A DNA stretch of 64,000 nt. It comes from Leucosporidium creatinivorum (taxonomy: Eukaryota; Basidiomycota; Microbotryomycetes; Leucosporidiales; Leucosporidiaceae). A model generated the notes under the pieces. That model saw only the letters and a list, made by a program, of their open reading frames with translations, did no database searches and had not been told where the DNA came from. A program made the position numbers and the translations under genes. Shown in pieces: positions 11,231 through 23,715 of the stretch (positions are counted from its first letter, which is position 1; every line of letters begins with the position of its first letter). The stretch covers positions 274,747 to 338,746 of the forward strand of contig BCKL01000010.1 of the NCBI GenBank assembly GCA_001600635.1, read 5' to 3'.

Positions 11231-12420
11231 CTGCAGGCGTACGAGGGCGGGCCGATTCGAGTCGACCGAACGACACGAAAGCCGAAGCGAACGCTGCAGG
11301 CGGCGGTAGCGAAGTGTTGAAGCAGGAGCGAGAGAAGTGTGGGATGGATTCAACCCCGCAGGAGCTCGGCTCGATCTGCTGCCAGGGCGCCTTCGCAACC
11401 TTCTGATTATACTGAGCTCCTTTGCGAATCTAAACTCTCGCCTGGTACAGTGCAGAATCACTCCAGTTCATCTCCCCCTGACCTAGCAATCAGCCCACCG
11501 AGCCAGCCATCACCTTGACTCTCGCCGCGAGAGACTTCGGCGAGGGAAAAGGGGAAGACATGAGACAACCGAGTGCCTTCGTGCGATTTGCTTCATTCTC
11601 CCAGAACCGCGTGCAATGGAAGCTGCGGAGAGCGCCACAAGCTGGCGGCAAGCTCCTCGTTACGTCCTGGGCTTCCATCGCCGAAACTCAACCCTCGGCG
11701 CAAGCTTGGGTTGTCCCTCAACTCGTGCAGAGCAGCCAGGCTGACTCGACGACCCACCGAACAGCTCCCCACTGCTGCTGCACCCTTCTTCCCCATCGCC
11801 AGCACCCTCTTTCATTTCCGGCGCTGCCCCGTTTGATCGCCGTCCTTCGCGGGAGGGTCGAAGCTGCAAGACACGACCCAGATTCCCATGCCATGGTACA
11901 TGTGCCCACCGCAGTGTAAGCGCCAACACTGCACGCGTACAGTCTCAAAGTAGGCGCCGAGAGGTCCACCGTAGCGAGAGCGCCGAAGCGGAGGCTCTGA
12001 GTTTAGGCAGGAGGTCGCGCCGTAAGCCGTAAGCCGAGCTCGAAATTGCCAAGTGGCTGGCCTGCGAGCTACCGCAAAGGCAGTGATTATAGATTACTGA
12101 AAATGCACGATGATGTCGCATCGACGAGCCGTCATCGGTGGGCGAGGTGCGCAGGGAGCTGGGGAGCGGGAGGTGAGAGAGCCCGACCGAGCCGCCGAGG
12201 CGCAAGACTCGTCCGAAACCGAAGCCGAAGCCGAAGCTTGAAGAGGGTGCCAAACCTCGGCTGATCTGAACCCGAACTCTTTGAAGCGTTGGTGTAGAGC
12301 TGCAGTCTCTCCCCTTGACAGCAGCGGCGAGCTGGTTCGGCGAGAGATCCTTCGGCGTTACAACATCCGTCCTCGATTGTCCTTGCTTCTTGAGCTCCTT
12401 ATCCACGAGAAATGTCCATG
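11231..12420. other. 1.2-kb region without a supported gene
   Basis: This lies between the start of the DUF2841 gene and the stop of the small membrane-protein gene, both on minus. It should hold the promoter of the first and the 3' end of the second. Open frames on both strands (for example plus 11515-11919 and minus 11945-12550) lack motifs and look like GC-rich chance frames. A short imperfect hexamer run (gaagcc units) occurs at about 12219-12240. Confidence 0.4.
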
Positions 12421-12856
12421 CTAGTGGTATTGACCCTTGATGACCACCTTGCCGTCCTTGCCAACTGTGCGAATGACGGGACTGGCTGCTGGGCGGTAGC
12501 GGTGATCTGGCGAGTACCTGTAGGATGATAGTGATCAGCCACAGCTTCAAGTGGCTCTACTCCACCCTCCAGCAGCTCTCCACGCACCTCTCGACCTTCT
12601 TGAACGCAGGACGGTGCTGAACGACCTTGTCGTGGCGGTGTTTCCAGTCGTCAATCCACGAGAACGGCGGCAGGTGGTAGTGGATCGAGGCGAATGAGTA
12701 GGTGAAGGCGAGGAGGAACAGCAGAGCTGCTTGGAAGGGAGTCACAGGGAATGGTGAGGAGCGCTGGCGGCGGCGCGGGCGTAGGTCGCTCTGAATGGCA
12801 GCAGAAGTGTTAGCAAGGCTCTGGGAAGCATGGAGGTCGGAAGCAACGTACAGGCA
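12421..12856 (-). CDS. small single-pass membrane protein
   Basis: I reconstruct three exons: 12856-12851 (only ATGCCT), 12790-12588 and 12517-12421, summing exactly to 101 codons plus stop. The protein begins MPSDLRPRRRQRSS, a basic leader. It has one hydrophobic helix, FQAALLFLLAFTYSFASIHY, then LPPFSWIDDWKHRHDK and a charged tail ending KVVIKGQYH. A short basic N-terminus before a single helix suggests insertion with the N-terminus in the cytosol, in the ER or another membrane. I do not recognise the family. The first intron sits two codons after the start, a pattern shared with other genes in this window. All three splice junctions keep frame, which is the main support. Confidence 0.6.
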
Positions 12857-13308
12857 TGATTTCTAGTGCTGCACGAGAGCTGCTCCGAGAAGTCGAGAGC
12901 GAAACGAGCAGATGAGGCGGAGGGTAAGCCGCACGGCTGAGGTTCGAGCGCTCTTCTGCAGGTCGCCACTTCGCATCGAGCGAGTGAGCGAGTAGACTAG
13001 AAGTGTGTTCGGGGGCTCTATGAGCTTGCTGTGCTGCATTCCGCTTCCTTGCTCTCGCTGACCTCGAGCTGCTCGGCGCCCCTTCGCAAGACCTCGTCGC
13101 CTTGACAGACTCTGCGCTGACCAATCCGGGTCGAACGAGAGCCAGGCTAAGAATCTCTACTGGATGGCAACATGTACGCTATAACTCTACAACCTCTTCA
13201 AAAGCCCTTCAACTCCTTCAGCTCGACCTCGGCGATGTTCTGCGAGAAAGGCGAGAGGTCAGCGCCCGCGACAACGAGCAGCACGGGAGAGAAAGAAGTA
13301 TAGCTCAC
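12857..13308. other. intergenic region upstream of small membrane-protein gene
   Basis: About 450 bp between this start codon and the POL2 stop. It should contain the small gene's promoter and the POL2 3' end. A good branch-plus-acceptor signal (around 13245-13262 on the minus strand) lies downstream of the POL2 stop, so POL2 may have a 3' untranslated intron or an alternative C-terminus. Confidence 0.4.
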
Positions 13309-16300
13309 CTACGCCCCGATCGAGTCCTTGAGCCAGTCAACGACACTGCCTAAGAGCGCCAGATCATGCCACTCGGCGACGTTGCCCGTCACCTGCAACC
13401 TCTTCAAGAGTTCCCCCCTCGTCTCAGACATCTGGTACTCGCCCGAGCACTCGCAATACATCCTGAGGTTGTCCGATTTGATCTGCTTGCACCGCTTGCA
13501 GCGCACGTCTTGGAGTTGGTACGAGACGGCTCGGCGTTGGATGGCGTCGATGACGAGAGCCTCGATGGCGTGGCGGTCGTACTCGGCCTTGCAGCGCTCG
13601 CACGACCAGGGTCGGCCTTTGACGAGGAAGTCGGGGTTGCGGCAGAGGTCGAGGTCTGCGATGAGAAGAGCGACGAGGAGCAAGGTCAGCACCGAGAAGA
13701 GAGAGAGAGAGAGGCGAAGTAGACTCACCTCGAGCAGTGTTGCAGTTCTTGCAGACGACCATCGGCACCTTGAAGGGGAGGCAGGGGTTGCGGAAGGCGG
13801 CCTCGGTGGCGAACTCCCTGACACTGATCATGTCGAGGAGGTTGCGCTTGAGCACGAGCACCTCGGGTAGGACGTCGCGAGCGAGGGAGAGGATGGCGCA
13901 GGTCGTCTTGATGAACTCGAGAAGGGGGTTCTTGAGCTTGAGATGCGAGCCGGGGAGGATGGGGAAGGTGAAGTCGTCGCGCTGGCGCTTGTCGGCGTAG
14001 CGGTCCTTGAGGCCGGTGAGGGTCTTGAGGAGGGAGCGAGTGAGCGTCTGGGTGACGAAGGTGCGAGCGAGCTCGAGCTCGTCGACCTTGTTGGGGTCCG
14101 CTCCTGTGCCGCTGCCGTTCTGGAGGATGCGAAGGGGCGTCCTTGCCGAACTCGACTGGCGCTTTGCCGTGTGCATGCCATGGACGAAGCGACCGACGAT
14201 GACGGCGAAATCCTCCTGTACGCCGGGAGGGAGGAAGGTGCCGACGTTCCACTGCATCTCGATCTCAATCTCGGCGTCGGGAGCGTCGATCTGCTCCGGG
14301 TGGTGGCAGATGACTCCAGCAAAGTTGGCGCCGTCCATCCAGACGAGCTGATCCCAGAAGCGAACGATGTCGAGCTGGATGTAGCGGAAGAGCTCCCTTG
14401 AGGTGACCGAGGCGACGACGTAGTTGGCGTAGGCGTAGGCCGAGGAGGATGAGGGCTTGCTGGTGAGGAGGAAGATGCGACCAAAGTCGGCGTGGACGAT
14501 CTCGGATCCTAGGCGACGGAACTCGGCGAGGAGTTGGGAGAAGGTCTTGCGCATGAGGCCGTGGACGAAGCGGTAGAGGGCGGGGTCGTAGAGCTTGGCG
14601 GCGGGGGATGAGATCCAGCGCCAGAAATGGTCGAGCATGAGACGCCAGTGGGATCCCTCGGGCTTGCCCGCCTCGGTCGACCATGCCTTGACCATCGAGC
14701 GAAGGAGGTTGAACGTCTGCGTTGGCAGAACTGCATCGCCGAGCGAGACGGCTGCGTGCGCCGTGCCCTTGGAGTACTCGTCGAGGTTGTGGGAAGCCGA
14801 CTCGAAGCCGATAGACGCTCCTCCCTCTCCTCCTTCGAGCTCGTAGACGAGAGCCGACTGGAGCACGGCGTCGACGGCGAGGTTGCGAATGTCGACCTCG
14901 AGGCAAGCGTTCGAGTAGCAGCCCGGTCGTCCGATCTCGGGATTGTTGAGCTCATCCGCGAGCTGCTGCGAATGGGCGTCGACCTCCCTTCCTCCGAGAT
15001 CGGGGCGAGACGAGGGCGACCACCACATGACAAGGTCGGCCTTGACGAGTCGGCGAGCAAAGTCGATGTCGGCGAGGAAGACGGGGACGTCACGTTCGAG
15101 GTTGCAGATGGGCACGTCGAAACGGTCGGCGAGCTCGATGCGCTCCTTGATCCAGACCGAGGCGCGGAGGTAGTGCTGGAGCATGCGACGAGTGGCGGGC
15201 GCTTGCCACATGATGGCGGGGAAGGTGTTGTCGGCCTTGGTCGACTCGATGAGGATGAAGGGGAAGTGGGAGGTGCCGGGGATGCGCTCGTCGAAGAAGG
15301 AGCGGGGCTTGGGCGAGTGGACGATGAGGAGGGAGGAAGTCGACTTCTGCTTGGCGAGGGCGGCGAGGTCGTTCGAGATGCTCCTGAGCGCTGAATCAAT
15401 CTTGCGAGGGTAGGTGACCTCGATCTGCATCGTCTCGGCGTACTCGAACACTCCCTGCTCCTTGGGCGTCTTGTCCGCGCGCCATCGCTCCTCCTCGGCG
15501 TCTCGGCGCTTCTTGAGCTGCTCGGCGTAGTAGCGCTCGAGGTTGGGCACTTCGCGCGTCTCTCCTCCTCCGGCGACGTAGACCTTGGCTTGTCCGTTGG
15601 GGAGGAAGAGGCCGAAGATGTGGCGCTGGTCGCTGGTCGTGTGGAAGAGGTAGGTGTAGCGCAGGCGCTGACCTCGGTCGAGGTAGCGACGGCGACTGAG
15701 GGTCGCTCCTTGGCGCTTGAGGTCGTCGAGCTCAAAGTGGCGATCGAGACCTTGATTGAGGGTGACTCCGCGAGTGGCGTCGGGGATGCAGGAGGAGCCG
15801 AGCTGGAGAAGGGCGCGGACGAGGAGGGGGACTTGCTGCTCGTAGACGCCGTCGACGTTTGGACCGTTGAGGAGCTCGCCGTACTGGGGCTCGTCCTGGA
15901 TGTAGTCCTCCTCCGAAGTCGAGATGCGAACAAGGTTGAGGGCGCGCTGAGCGCGAGGGAGGGTCCTCGAGATGGCTTCGACCATGCACGACTTGGGGAA
16001 GGCGTCCTCCTGGTCCGGTAGGTCGACAAAGTTGACGAGGAACTCGCGCTTGACGCGAAGGCGAACGCTCTGCAGCGTATCGCGGATGAGGAGCCACATC
16101 TTGAAGTCGCCCGGTCGCTCGGGAACGGGCGTGATCTGGACGATGTCCCAGACGGTCGAGGTGAGCAGACTCGACTGCTGGTGCATCATCGAGCCGAGCG
16201 TTCCTCCCGTCGTGGCGAAGCCTGCTCCTCGAGCAGCGCCGGCGAGCTCCAAGCGACGCTGACGCCAGATCGGCTTCATGTACGCGAGCCAGGCGGGGTA

Positions 16301-19300
16301 GTTCTTGGTGATGTCAGGCGCGGGGGCAAGAGGAGGAGGAGGGGTAGGTTCTCGGACGGCGACGACCTTCCTGGCGGCTCCGCCAAAGTCCTCCATGTCG
16401 CCCAGCGCCGAGCGGTCGACGGGCTTCTGCTTGGCGAACATCTCGTCGACCTTCTTCTGCTTGAACTTGTCCTCGAGATTGGCGACGCGACGGAAGAGCC
16501 AGTCGGGGTGACGGATGCGAGGGACGGGGTTGGCGACCTTTTGGAGGGCGGCGGGGATGGTGATGAGCTTCTGGATGACGGAGCCGAGGCGCTCGATGTA
16601 GTAGTCCCAGTCGAGGATGGAGCGCATCTCGAAGTCGGTGAGGGCGTTGTCCTTGAGCCACTTGCGGAGGAAGTGCTTCTTGACGCTCGGCTCGGCGGAG
16701 AAGATGGCGACGGGGACGGCTCGTTCGGTGACGGGGGCGCCGTGGGGCTTGGTCGAGATGATGAAGCGACACGACAGTCCCTTGTCCTTGACCATCTGCT
16801 CGCCGAGGAACTCGGCCAATCGACGAGCGGTGGAGATGGAGGTCGACTTCTGCCCGGCGTACTCGGCGAGGGTCTTGGACATGGAGCGGTTCTCGGCGAT
16901 GAGTTCGACGAGCTCATCGTCGGGGAGGTTGGCGGCCTTGGTGAAGAGGACGTCGAGCCACTTGTCGGCGACCGAGGCGACTGAGGCGTAGCACTCGGTG
17001 AGCGTCTCGCCGAGGAGGAACTTTTCGAAGATCTGAGACTGGAACGTCTTGATCAACTGAAGCTCTCCTCGACGCTTGACCTCGAATCCCTTGAGCTCGG
17101 CGAGGGATCCATCGTCGTTGAAGACGGCGTAACGCTTCTTAAGCAGCTTGTCTTCCTCCTTGGACGACGGCAGGATCATGGCGCGGTACGGTCCGTCGAG
17201 CTCGAAGAAGATCGAGTTCTCCTTGCGAACCTCGTAGGTGCCGCGAATGGGGTCGACCATCTCGTGGTACTGGTCGTTGGTGAAGTCCTTGTAGACGAGG
17301 TGGTTGAGCATGGTGCAGGGGTACGAGATGCCGTACTTCTTGCCGTTGGCGAGCTTGAACGAGAAGCCTGTCGAAGCGAGCACTACATCAGCCTTCGGTC
17401 GACCAAGAAGACGTAGCTCAGAACTCACCATCGGGGAAGGTACTCGGCAGCATGCACCAAATGCCGTCCGTATCGAGCTCGAGGGGTCGACCAATCTGCT
17501 CGACGATCTTGCGCGCCATCTGGATGATGCTGGCTCCCGTAAGGCAGGTGATGCCGGCCATCTCCATCGAATGCCACCGAGCTCCCTTGCGCATGACGTA
17601 GCCGTAGAACGAGTTGAGGATACATTTATGGGCGAGTTGAAGCGAGTCGTAGAGGATGATCATGCTCTTGGCGTTGACAATGTCGGGGATGGACTCCTCG
17701 GCGGCGGCCGTGTCGAGGTTCTTCTTCCACGTCTTGTGCAGACCCTTGTAGGTGTAGCGACGGTCGCGGAAGGTGCGGACGGTGTCGATGTAGAAGGGGT
17801 TCTCCCGCTGGCAGATGATGGCCTCCTTGGTCTCGATCTTGGTCTCCTTGGTCTTCTTGTAGACCTTGCGCGAGTAGTCGCCCAGCCGCTTGTGGAGGAG
17901 CGACGTCTGCTCGGTCGGCGCGAGGTCGATGAACCGACGTTGAGGCTTGCCGGGCCACTTGGGCGGGAACATTTCCTGCTCGAGAGCGTTCCGGACCATC
18001 TTGAACTCGTCCAGCTTGGCGGGGAAGTACTCGCCCCTCCACGCCCACTTCATCTTGCGCTGGCACTGCTTGCCTGGTCGGTTGTAGTCGCAGGCGGCGC
18101 ACGTCGCTTCGTCGACGACTGAGTCGGGTTGGAGTCGATTACTCAACATGATGTTGGGGTACATCGCGGCGACGTCGAGATGGTAGATGAGCGGTGTGTC
18201 CAGGCGCAAGGGGTTGTCGCGGAGCTCGACGAGCATGGCGGTGATCTCGGCTTTGACCTCGTCGTAGTTGGTGACGTCCTCGAGCCTGTGCTTGCCCTCC
18301 TCGGTGATGCTGAACTGGAGAGCGTCGTCGAGGTCGTCGATGAGCTGTAGGTGCGGGAGTAAGAAGTTAGCTGACTCGCTCGTGCTCGGCGCCCGCCGCT
18401 CCGCCGACTCACCTGCTGAATCGCCTCGGGCACCATCTTGAAGTCGGTCGAAATGTCGCTGCGGAAGACTCCAGCCTCTAGCGCCTCGACGTGACCTCCG
18501 ACGTACGTCTCCGATTCGAGAAGGTGGCCGTCGTACATGTTGGAATGCTCCTCGACGTGACGATTGGGCATGATGACCTCCGAGCGGTAGGCTTCGACCT
18601 GTCGAAGTGAAAGGGATTTGTCAGCCAGGAGCGATCGTAGACGAGGGCAAGCGAAGGACTGACCATGAGCAACGTCTCGCACAGCGTTCCGGATCCCTTC
18701 CTGAGCACCTCGTCGGGGTTGAGAGGGATGATGTTGCAGAGGGAGAAGACGAAGGGGTGCACGTATTTCATGTAGAGGTAATAGGTCGCCACGGCGTCGG
18801 AGACGGAGTACTGGGCGAGGATTTGAGGTTGCTCGACGGCGTAGCTGTTCGGCGGGGAGAGCGAGCCATGAGCGACGAGTCGCAGCGCGGGAGAAGAGCA
18901 AGAGCTTACGGAGTCATGAGCTCGGGGTCGAGTTCGATGGGGTTGTAGCCGAGCTTGGCGACGGTGACGGCCTTGAGACCTTGGGATCCTTGAGGGAGGT
19001 AGGAGTCGCGCTTGACCCATCTGCGAGATCGAGGAGCAGCGTCAGCATCTGTCGTCATCACTCTGCACCTCTTCCACCCTAATACTCACCGGAAGCAGTC
19101 CATATGCACGCAGCTCCTGCTCTTGAACTCATCCTCGGCGTCAATCTTGAAGCCCGTCTCCTTGTACATGTCGATCCCGTGCGCCGAAGCTCGAGCGAGG
19201 AGGAAGGGGAAATCAAAAGAATCTCCATTGTAGGTGGCGATTACCGTTGGTTTGGCCTCGCGGACGTGCTCGAAGAAGCGGCGGATCGTAGCGGCCTGTG

Positions 19301-21093
19301 TGGGAGGAGGCGGGGCAGGCGAGGAGGCGGGGCAGGAGAGGTAGGGGAGAGATGGTAGAGCAACGGAAATGTAGGGAAGGATGCGGTGGAACCGAAGTGT
19401 TGATTGAGATCGAGTACAGAGTAAGCGAGGTCAGCCAGCATTCAGCGAGAGCGCAGCAGTATCGAGCGCACCTCGTCGGCCTCGTTGAAGATGGTGAACG
19501 GACCGTCGTACTCGGGCTTGGGCGTGTACTCGAAGTCCTCGATATCAGCGCTGACGATCTCACGATTGGTGATGAGGAAGCCCTGCAGACGATCGTGTTC
19601 ATCAGCACTCCCGCTCGGCGCCCGCATCCAGCCCCCTCCTCGTCATGGCCGCAAGACTCACCTGCGCATCAATCATGTACGAAATCATCATGACCTGATC
19701 CGTAGCGCTATCGGGGAACTTGAGCGGCGCCTTGGTCGTCTCGATATCGAAGGCCATGACGACCGGCTCGGCACGGGAGACTCGTTCTTTGATGAGGTTG
19801 ATGCTGATGTCGCCGTGCGTAGCCGTGACCTCGTACCAGAGTCCGACTCGGATGTCTGTAGGGCGTGATTAGTTACAGAGAAGCGAGGGAGGTCAGCGCC
19901 GCGCTCGACTCGAGTAGTTCGGCAGCCGAAAGAGCTCACCCTTGTCGATGGCGACTCGCAGATAGTATGGTACATCGTACTCCCTAATATCGAGGATCGA
20001 ATCACTCGCCGCCCCTCCCGCACCGGCTCCACCGCCCGCCTGGGCAAAGCTCTTGCCTCCCTTGCCGAGGAACCCCGCCTCCTCGATATCATAGTCCATC
20101 TCAAACATGCTCTCCCCGCTGATGACTTCGGCGTAGGTATCCACAGCGTCGAGCTTTTCCCTGTTCTTGGTGGCGATCGGGAGAAGTTCTCGCCGGACGG
20201 AGAAGAGGTCGGGCTGGTTCTTGAAGTAGAGAGCGATGTACTCGCGACGGTAGCCGAGGAGGTGGTTCGGCTGTGACGGTGAACAATGCCGACAAGATTA
20301 GGTGAAGGAAGAGAGGGGAGGAAGGGATCAGCGAGACGTCGAGGATGAGGAAGCGAGCCGGGACGAGACGAACCAGCTTCAAATCCTCCTTCTTGATCCT
20401 CGCCACGCGCACCACCAAATCCTCGTACTTCCTCATGATCCACTCTTCCACGTTGCCCTCGGTTCCTTTCTGTTTCGATGAGGGTCATGATCAGCTCGCC
20501 CTCGGCGCCGGCTGTCTCGTCCGAACTTACTCGGCAGGCCAGGTAGAAGTAAGGCTCGTAGCTGATGGTGCTCTTGAACATCATACCGTCGTCCTGAATG
20601 AAGTAGTAGTCGACTCCGGCTTGTCCTTGAGGGTTCTGCTCGTCGGTAGTGAGGGTCTGCGCCAGGAAGCGCGTTCAGCTTCGAGTCGGCGCGGAGGGTC
20701 GAAAGCAGGACGAACCTGGACCATGTTAACGAGCCAGCCCGTTTTCGGTGGACCTTCTTGGTACTTGGGGAAACCCAGCTTCTCGTCGAGTTCATCCCAC
20801 ATCTACAGAGCGAGCGCAAGAGCGGAAAAGGAGGAGGGACGCGTCTCAGTAAGCTGTGTTGTCGTGGCTTCCGCCGCTCTGTAGCACGGTGGAGTACATA
20901 CCTTAGCATCCTCTAACCGATCGCCATCTTTGGTCCCCTCCGCCTCGGTCTTGAGCTCGACCGTCTGCTTGCCCGTGTGGCCACCTCGACCTCCTCCTCT
21001 CCCTCGCCCTCTGTAGCTTCCTCCTCCTCCTCCGCCAGAGCCCCGTCCTCGTCCTCCTCGTCCTGCATACTTGTTGTGCGCAGGTCCTGCCAT
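13309..21093 (-). CDS. POL2: DNA polymerase epsilon catalytic subunit
   Basis: About 14 exons span 7.8 kb. Translation starts [18 protein letters not shown], a Gly/Arg-rich leader. The 3'-5' exonuclease has Exo[15 protein letters not shown], Exo[11 protein letters not shown] and Exo[16 protein letters not shown]. The family-B polymerase core has motif [18 protein letters not shown], motif [15 protein letters not shown] and motif [10 protein letters not shown]. The long exon 17366-13733 covers the rest of the catalytic core (palm end, thumb) and the large inactive C-terminal half. The C-terminus carries two cysteine clusters, CKNC...CERC and [18 protein letters not shown], as expected for binding the Dpb2 subunit. 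It is the leading-strand replicase, in the nucleus. Both proofreading acidic residues (DIE) and both catalytic aspartates are present, so it looks fully active. Start chosen at the first ATG of the exon that splices in frame into [17 protein letters not shown]. Confidence 0.97.
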
Positions 21094-21781
21094 CCTCCTG
21101 GTTCAGCGAAAAGAGAGAGCTGGGAGAGACGCGTCGCTTGAGGTGGGAAGTGATGGGCTGCTGAGACGAGGCCGGAAGAAGGCTGAACGGTGAACGAGGG
21201 GAAGAGTACAGAAATGCGCGCCTGAGACGAATCGGCGGGGGTGAAGAGGCGAATGCGAGACGAGGTAAAGATGAAGGGGAAGGGAGAGTCGCGTCGCTCG
21301 CAAATGGGCTTTGGGAGAGGGAGAGGCGAGGTCTCCGCACGGCTACAGGACTCAAAAGTGAGAGGCGCGACTTTGCTTTGAAGTCAACTGTCGCTCTCTG
21401 CTCGTTCCCCCCCTGAATCCGTGACCTCCTCTTTCAACGCTCTCTCGGCGCTCGTTCTCTTGCTCCTTTTCGACTCAGGCAGACCTATCGGCAAGTACAG
21501 CGCAACTAGACGCAAAATCGGTACAATGCTTCCCTCCTCCTCGCCTCCGCCCGAACCCAAGGCTCCCTCTTCCTCCTCTTCTGTAATCGCCGAGCCGTCC
21601 GTTTCCCTGGGGATGGTGAATAGGGTCAGCGAGGGGGTTCGGCGACTAGCCAGCTCTCTCAGCGTATCAGTCGTGTCTTACGTCTCCATTGAATCCTCGA
21701 CGACTCCTGCGAGGCCGAAGAGAGCGAGTCAGCGCCGCTCGGCGGAGAGGAAAGCGAAGAGCGGACATCGTGGGCGGTGGG
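21094..21781. other. region between POL2 start and F-box-like unit 2
   Basis: The right part (about 21700-21781) is the 3' flank of the unit-2 F-box-like gene and shows weak similarity to the 3' flank of unit 3. The left part should be the POL2 promoter. A 144-codon plus frame (21421-21855) overlaps the antisense of the unit-2 gene and has no recognised domain, so I do not call it. Confidence 0.4.
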
Positions 21782-22921
21782 CTAGTCTGTTCAGCAGCAA
21801 AGAGACTCAGCAACAAACCATCCAAGGTGTGAACGTCTCAGCAGCTCACCTGTGAAGCGACGCTTGAAGTCTCGAACGTCGATCCTTCGCTCGGCGCACT
21901 CCGCTTTCCACTCAGCTTTCCCCTCTTCCGAGATCAAGTCTGCTTGACGCTGATTGTACCTCCATCTTTGAAGGTCACTGAGCGCTGGCAAGCGCAAGGC
22001 GTCCTGGAATGCGACGTAGACGCTGCCTCCTCCTTCGGACGTTCGGAGGCTGCCAAGCTCGAGGAGCGCCGGCTTCGACGTGAGCGCGTGCAGAGTCTCT
22101 CCGAGTGTTGATAGCTGGATACCTATCAAAGTGGCAGCAGTGAGAGCCGTGCACTCGGGGAGGAATCGAAGCAGGTCGGGCGTGGGATCGGGCGTAGACT
22201 TGGATCGCCGCGCCCTAAAACTGAACTCTCGCAGCCTGGGTGCGAGGGCGAGGAGTGGGGGGCAGCAGAGGTCGACCTCGGTACCTCCTTTGTGGCTCCA
22301 GTCGAAAGCGAGAGAGACGAGAAAGGGGGAGTTGTGAACGAGGGATTCGAGGAGGGGGACCGAGAGTTTGCCGAGCGTGAACTCGAGCTGGGTGAGGACG
22401 GGGAACAGCTGCTGATCTGAGAAAGCACCAGAGAGTGGACCCTCTATCTCGAGCGACTTGAGGCCTGCAGAGAGAAAGAGAAATTAGCTCGGGGCATCTT
22501 CCCGAGCGAGGAGCCGTTTGAGGCGCTCACCAACCAGCATCTCCGGGGCAAGTACCTGCACCTCCAGTGCCTCGCGAAGCTGCAGCAAGTGAATATGCTT
22601 GACCAGTCGGACTGACCTTCCAACCATGGCCATGAGCTCGGGCGTTGGCACAAGGACGACCAGGTGGTCCAGGACCGCGCCGCCTGCCTGCCCGACCGTC
22701 TCCGAGCGCGCGCAGTGACCCCTGCTTCTGCCTCGGTAGTAGTCCGAGTACTTGAGCATCATGACGGTGTTCAAAAGCTGTGTAGCTGGCCGTGTCCATC
22801 GTCGCGCCACCAATGCGGCGGACTGAAGGAATCGGGTTCGGTTGAAGTCGAGAGCCCAGTCGGAAGCGAGGTCGAAGATGTGATACAGCAGCTCGAGAGG
22901 TAGATCTTGAATTACTGCCAT
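21782..22921 (-). CDS. F-box-like protein, pair unit 2 (family 2)
   Basis: Exons 22921-22531, 22464-21850 and 21786-21782 give 336 codons plus stop. The F-box-like start reads MAVIQDLPLELLYHIFDLA, then SAALVARRWTRPATQLL. The body includes LVGLKSLEIEGPLSG and GIQLSTLGETLHALTSKP. The last exon is five bases, ACTAG, behind a 63-nt intron, so the protein ends RFTD as in units 1 and 3. Exon 1 and the upstream region are almost identical to unit 3, whereas sequence below about 22620 differs clearly from it. An in-frame upstream ATG (at 23056, MHELQEIEAD) could add 45 residues, but the start at 22921 matches unit 1. Predicted role: SCF-type adaptor, by F-box only. Confidence 0.75.
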
Positions 22922-23715
22922 GCCCAGGAGCGACCCAGCGAAGAGGTGGCGGAGCTGTCGAGCGAGCCGTCGGCGACGAGGAGAGAGGGGATGAGAGCTT
23001 CGGAGGCTGCGAAGGAGAGGGAATAGGTCAGCTTCGATCTCCTGCAGCTCGTGCACGAGGATGTGCCCTCTCTTTCGCCTCCGCCGCTCAAGATCCCTCC
23101 TTGCTCGTCAACAAACGCTCGAACCTCCTCCCCCTTCGGCTTTCCTCGTTACGCCAGCAGTCCTGTCTCCCAGCAGACCAGTCGCCTGGTGCTCTCTGTA
23201 GTGTGGAAGAGAAGCTACTCACTCTAGTGTCCTAGTACCAGCACAGGAGAGCAGCTCAAATCCAGCAGCTTTTCCCAGCGAGTCGTCCTTTTGTCCTCCA
23301 GCAGCGAGCAGCGAGCGGGTCGACGAGGGCAGGCGAGAGTGTAGAGCGGTAGCTGATCTTGTCCTGTAGGCTGTGGCTTGTTACACGAGCGACGTCGAAG
23401 CAGAAGCGAGACGAGTGGAAAGTGTAGGAGAACAACAGACGCTCGAGCCCTCTCAGTCCGTCCCTCTCGTCAAAGTCCGAGCTCAGCCTTCTCATCTCTT
23501 GCTCTCCTCCGCTTCACTTCGCTCGGCTCGGATCGACTCGCTGCTGGAGAAGCTGTAGCAGAGCACACATCGACTGAGAAGGTACGTCTGCTGTGCATCA
23601 GCGTTGCTGCTCGACTACAGCTGATCCGCCACCTTGGGCAGCTCGAATTTCATCGCTCCCCCTCGCTCTCAGCTCTCCCGCCANCCGCCGCCGCCTCTAC
23701 AAAGCACAAAGCAGC
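22922..23715. promoter_or_regulatory. divergent promoter of pair unit 2
   Basis: This 794-bp region between the two start codons is nearly identical to the corresponding region of unit 3 and recognisably similar to unit 1. On the plus side a donor-like gtacgt at 23582, a CTGAT branch-like site and an acceptor ending near 23641 suggest a 5' leader intron in the MYND transcript. One undetermined base (n) occurs at 23684, 32 bases upstream of the MYND start. Confidence 0.6.

Noticed and set aside
13245-13308. Extra C-terminal exon of POL2 (NIAEVELKEL)
   Set aside because: The acceptor is good, but the in-frame TAG comes before any donor that would join it in frame, and ending at [11 protein letters not shown] fits the usual Pol2 C-terminus.
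14509-16029. Long minus-strand open frame of 506 codons and several similar long frames on both strands within 13.4-18 kb
   Set aside because: They lie in other frames of the POL2 coding exons and are Ser/Thr/Arg/Pro-rich shadows typical of GC-rich coding DNA.
21421-21855. Plus-strand frame of 144 codons
   Set aside because: It overlaps the antisense of the unit-2 F-box-like 3' end and presumed POL2 promoter, and shows no domain or conserved peptide.
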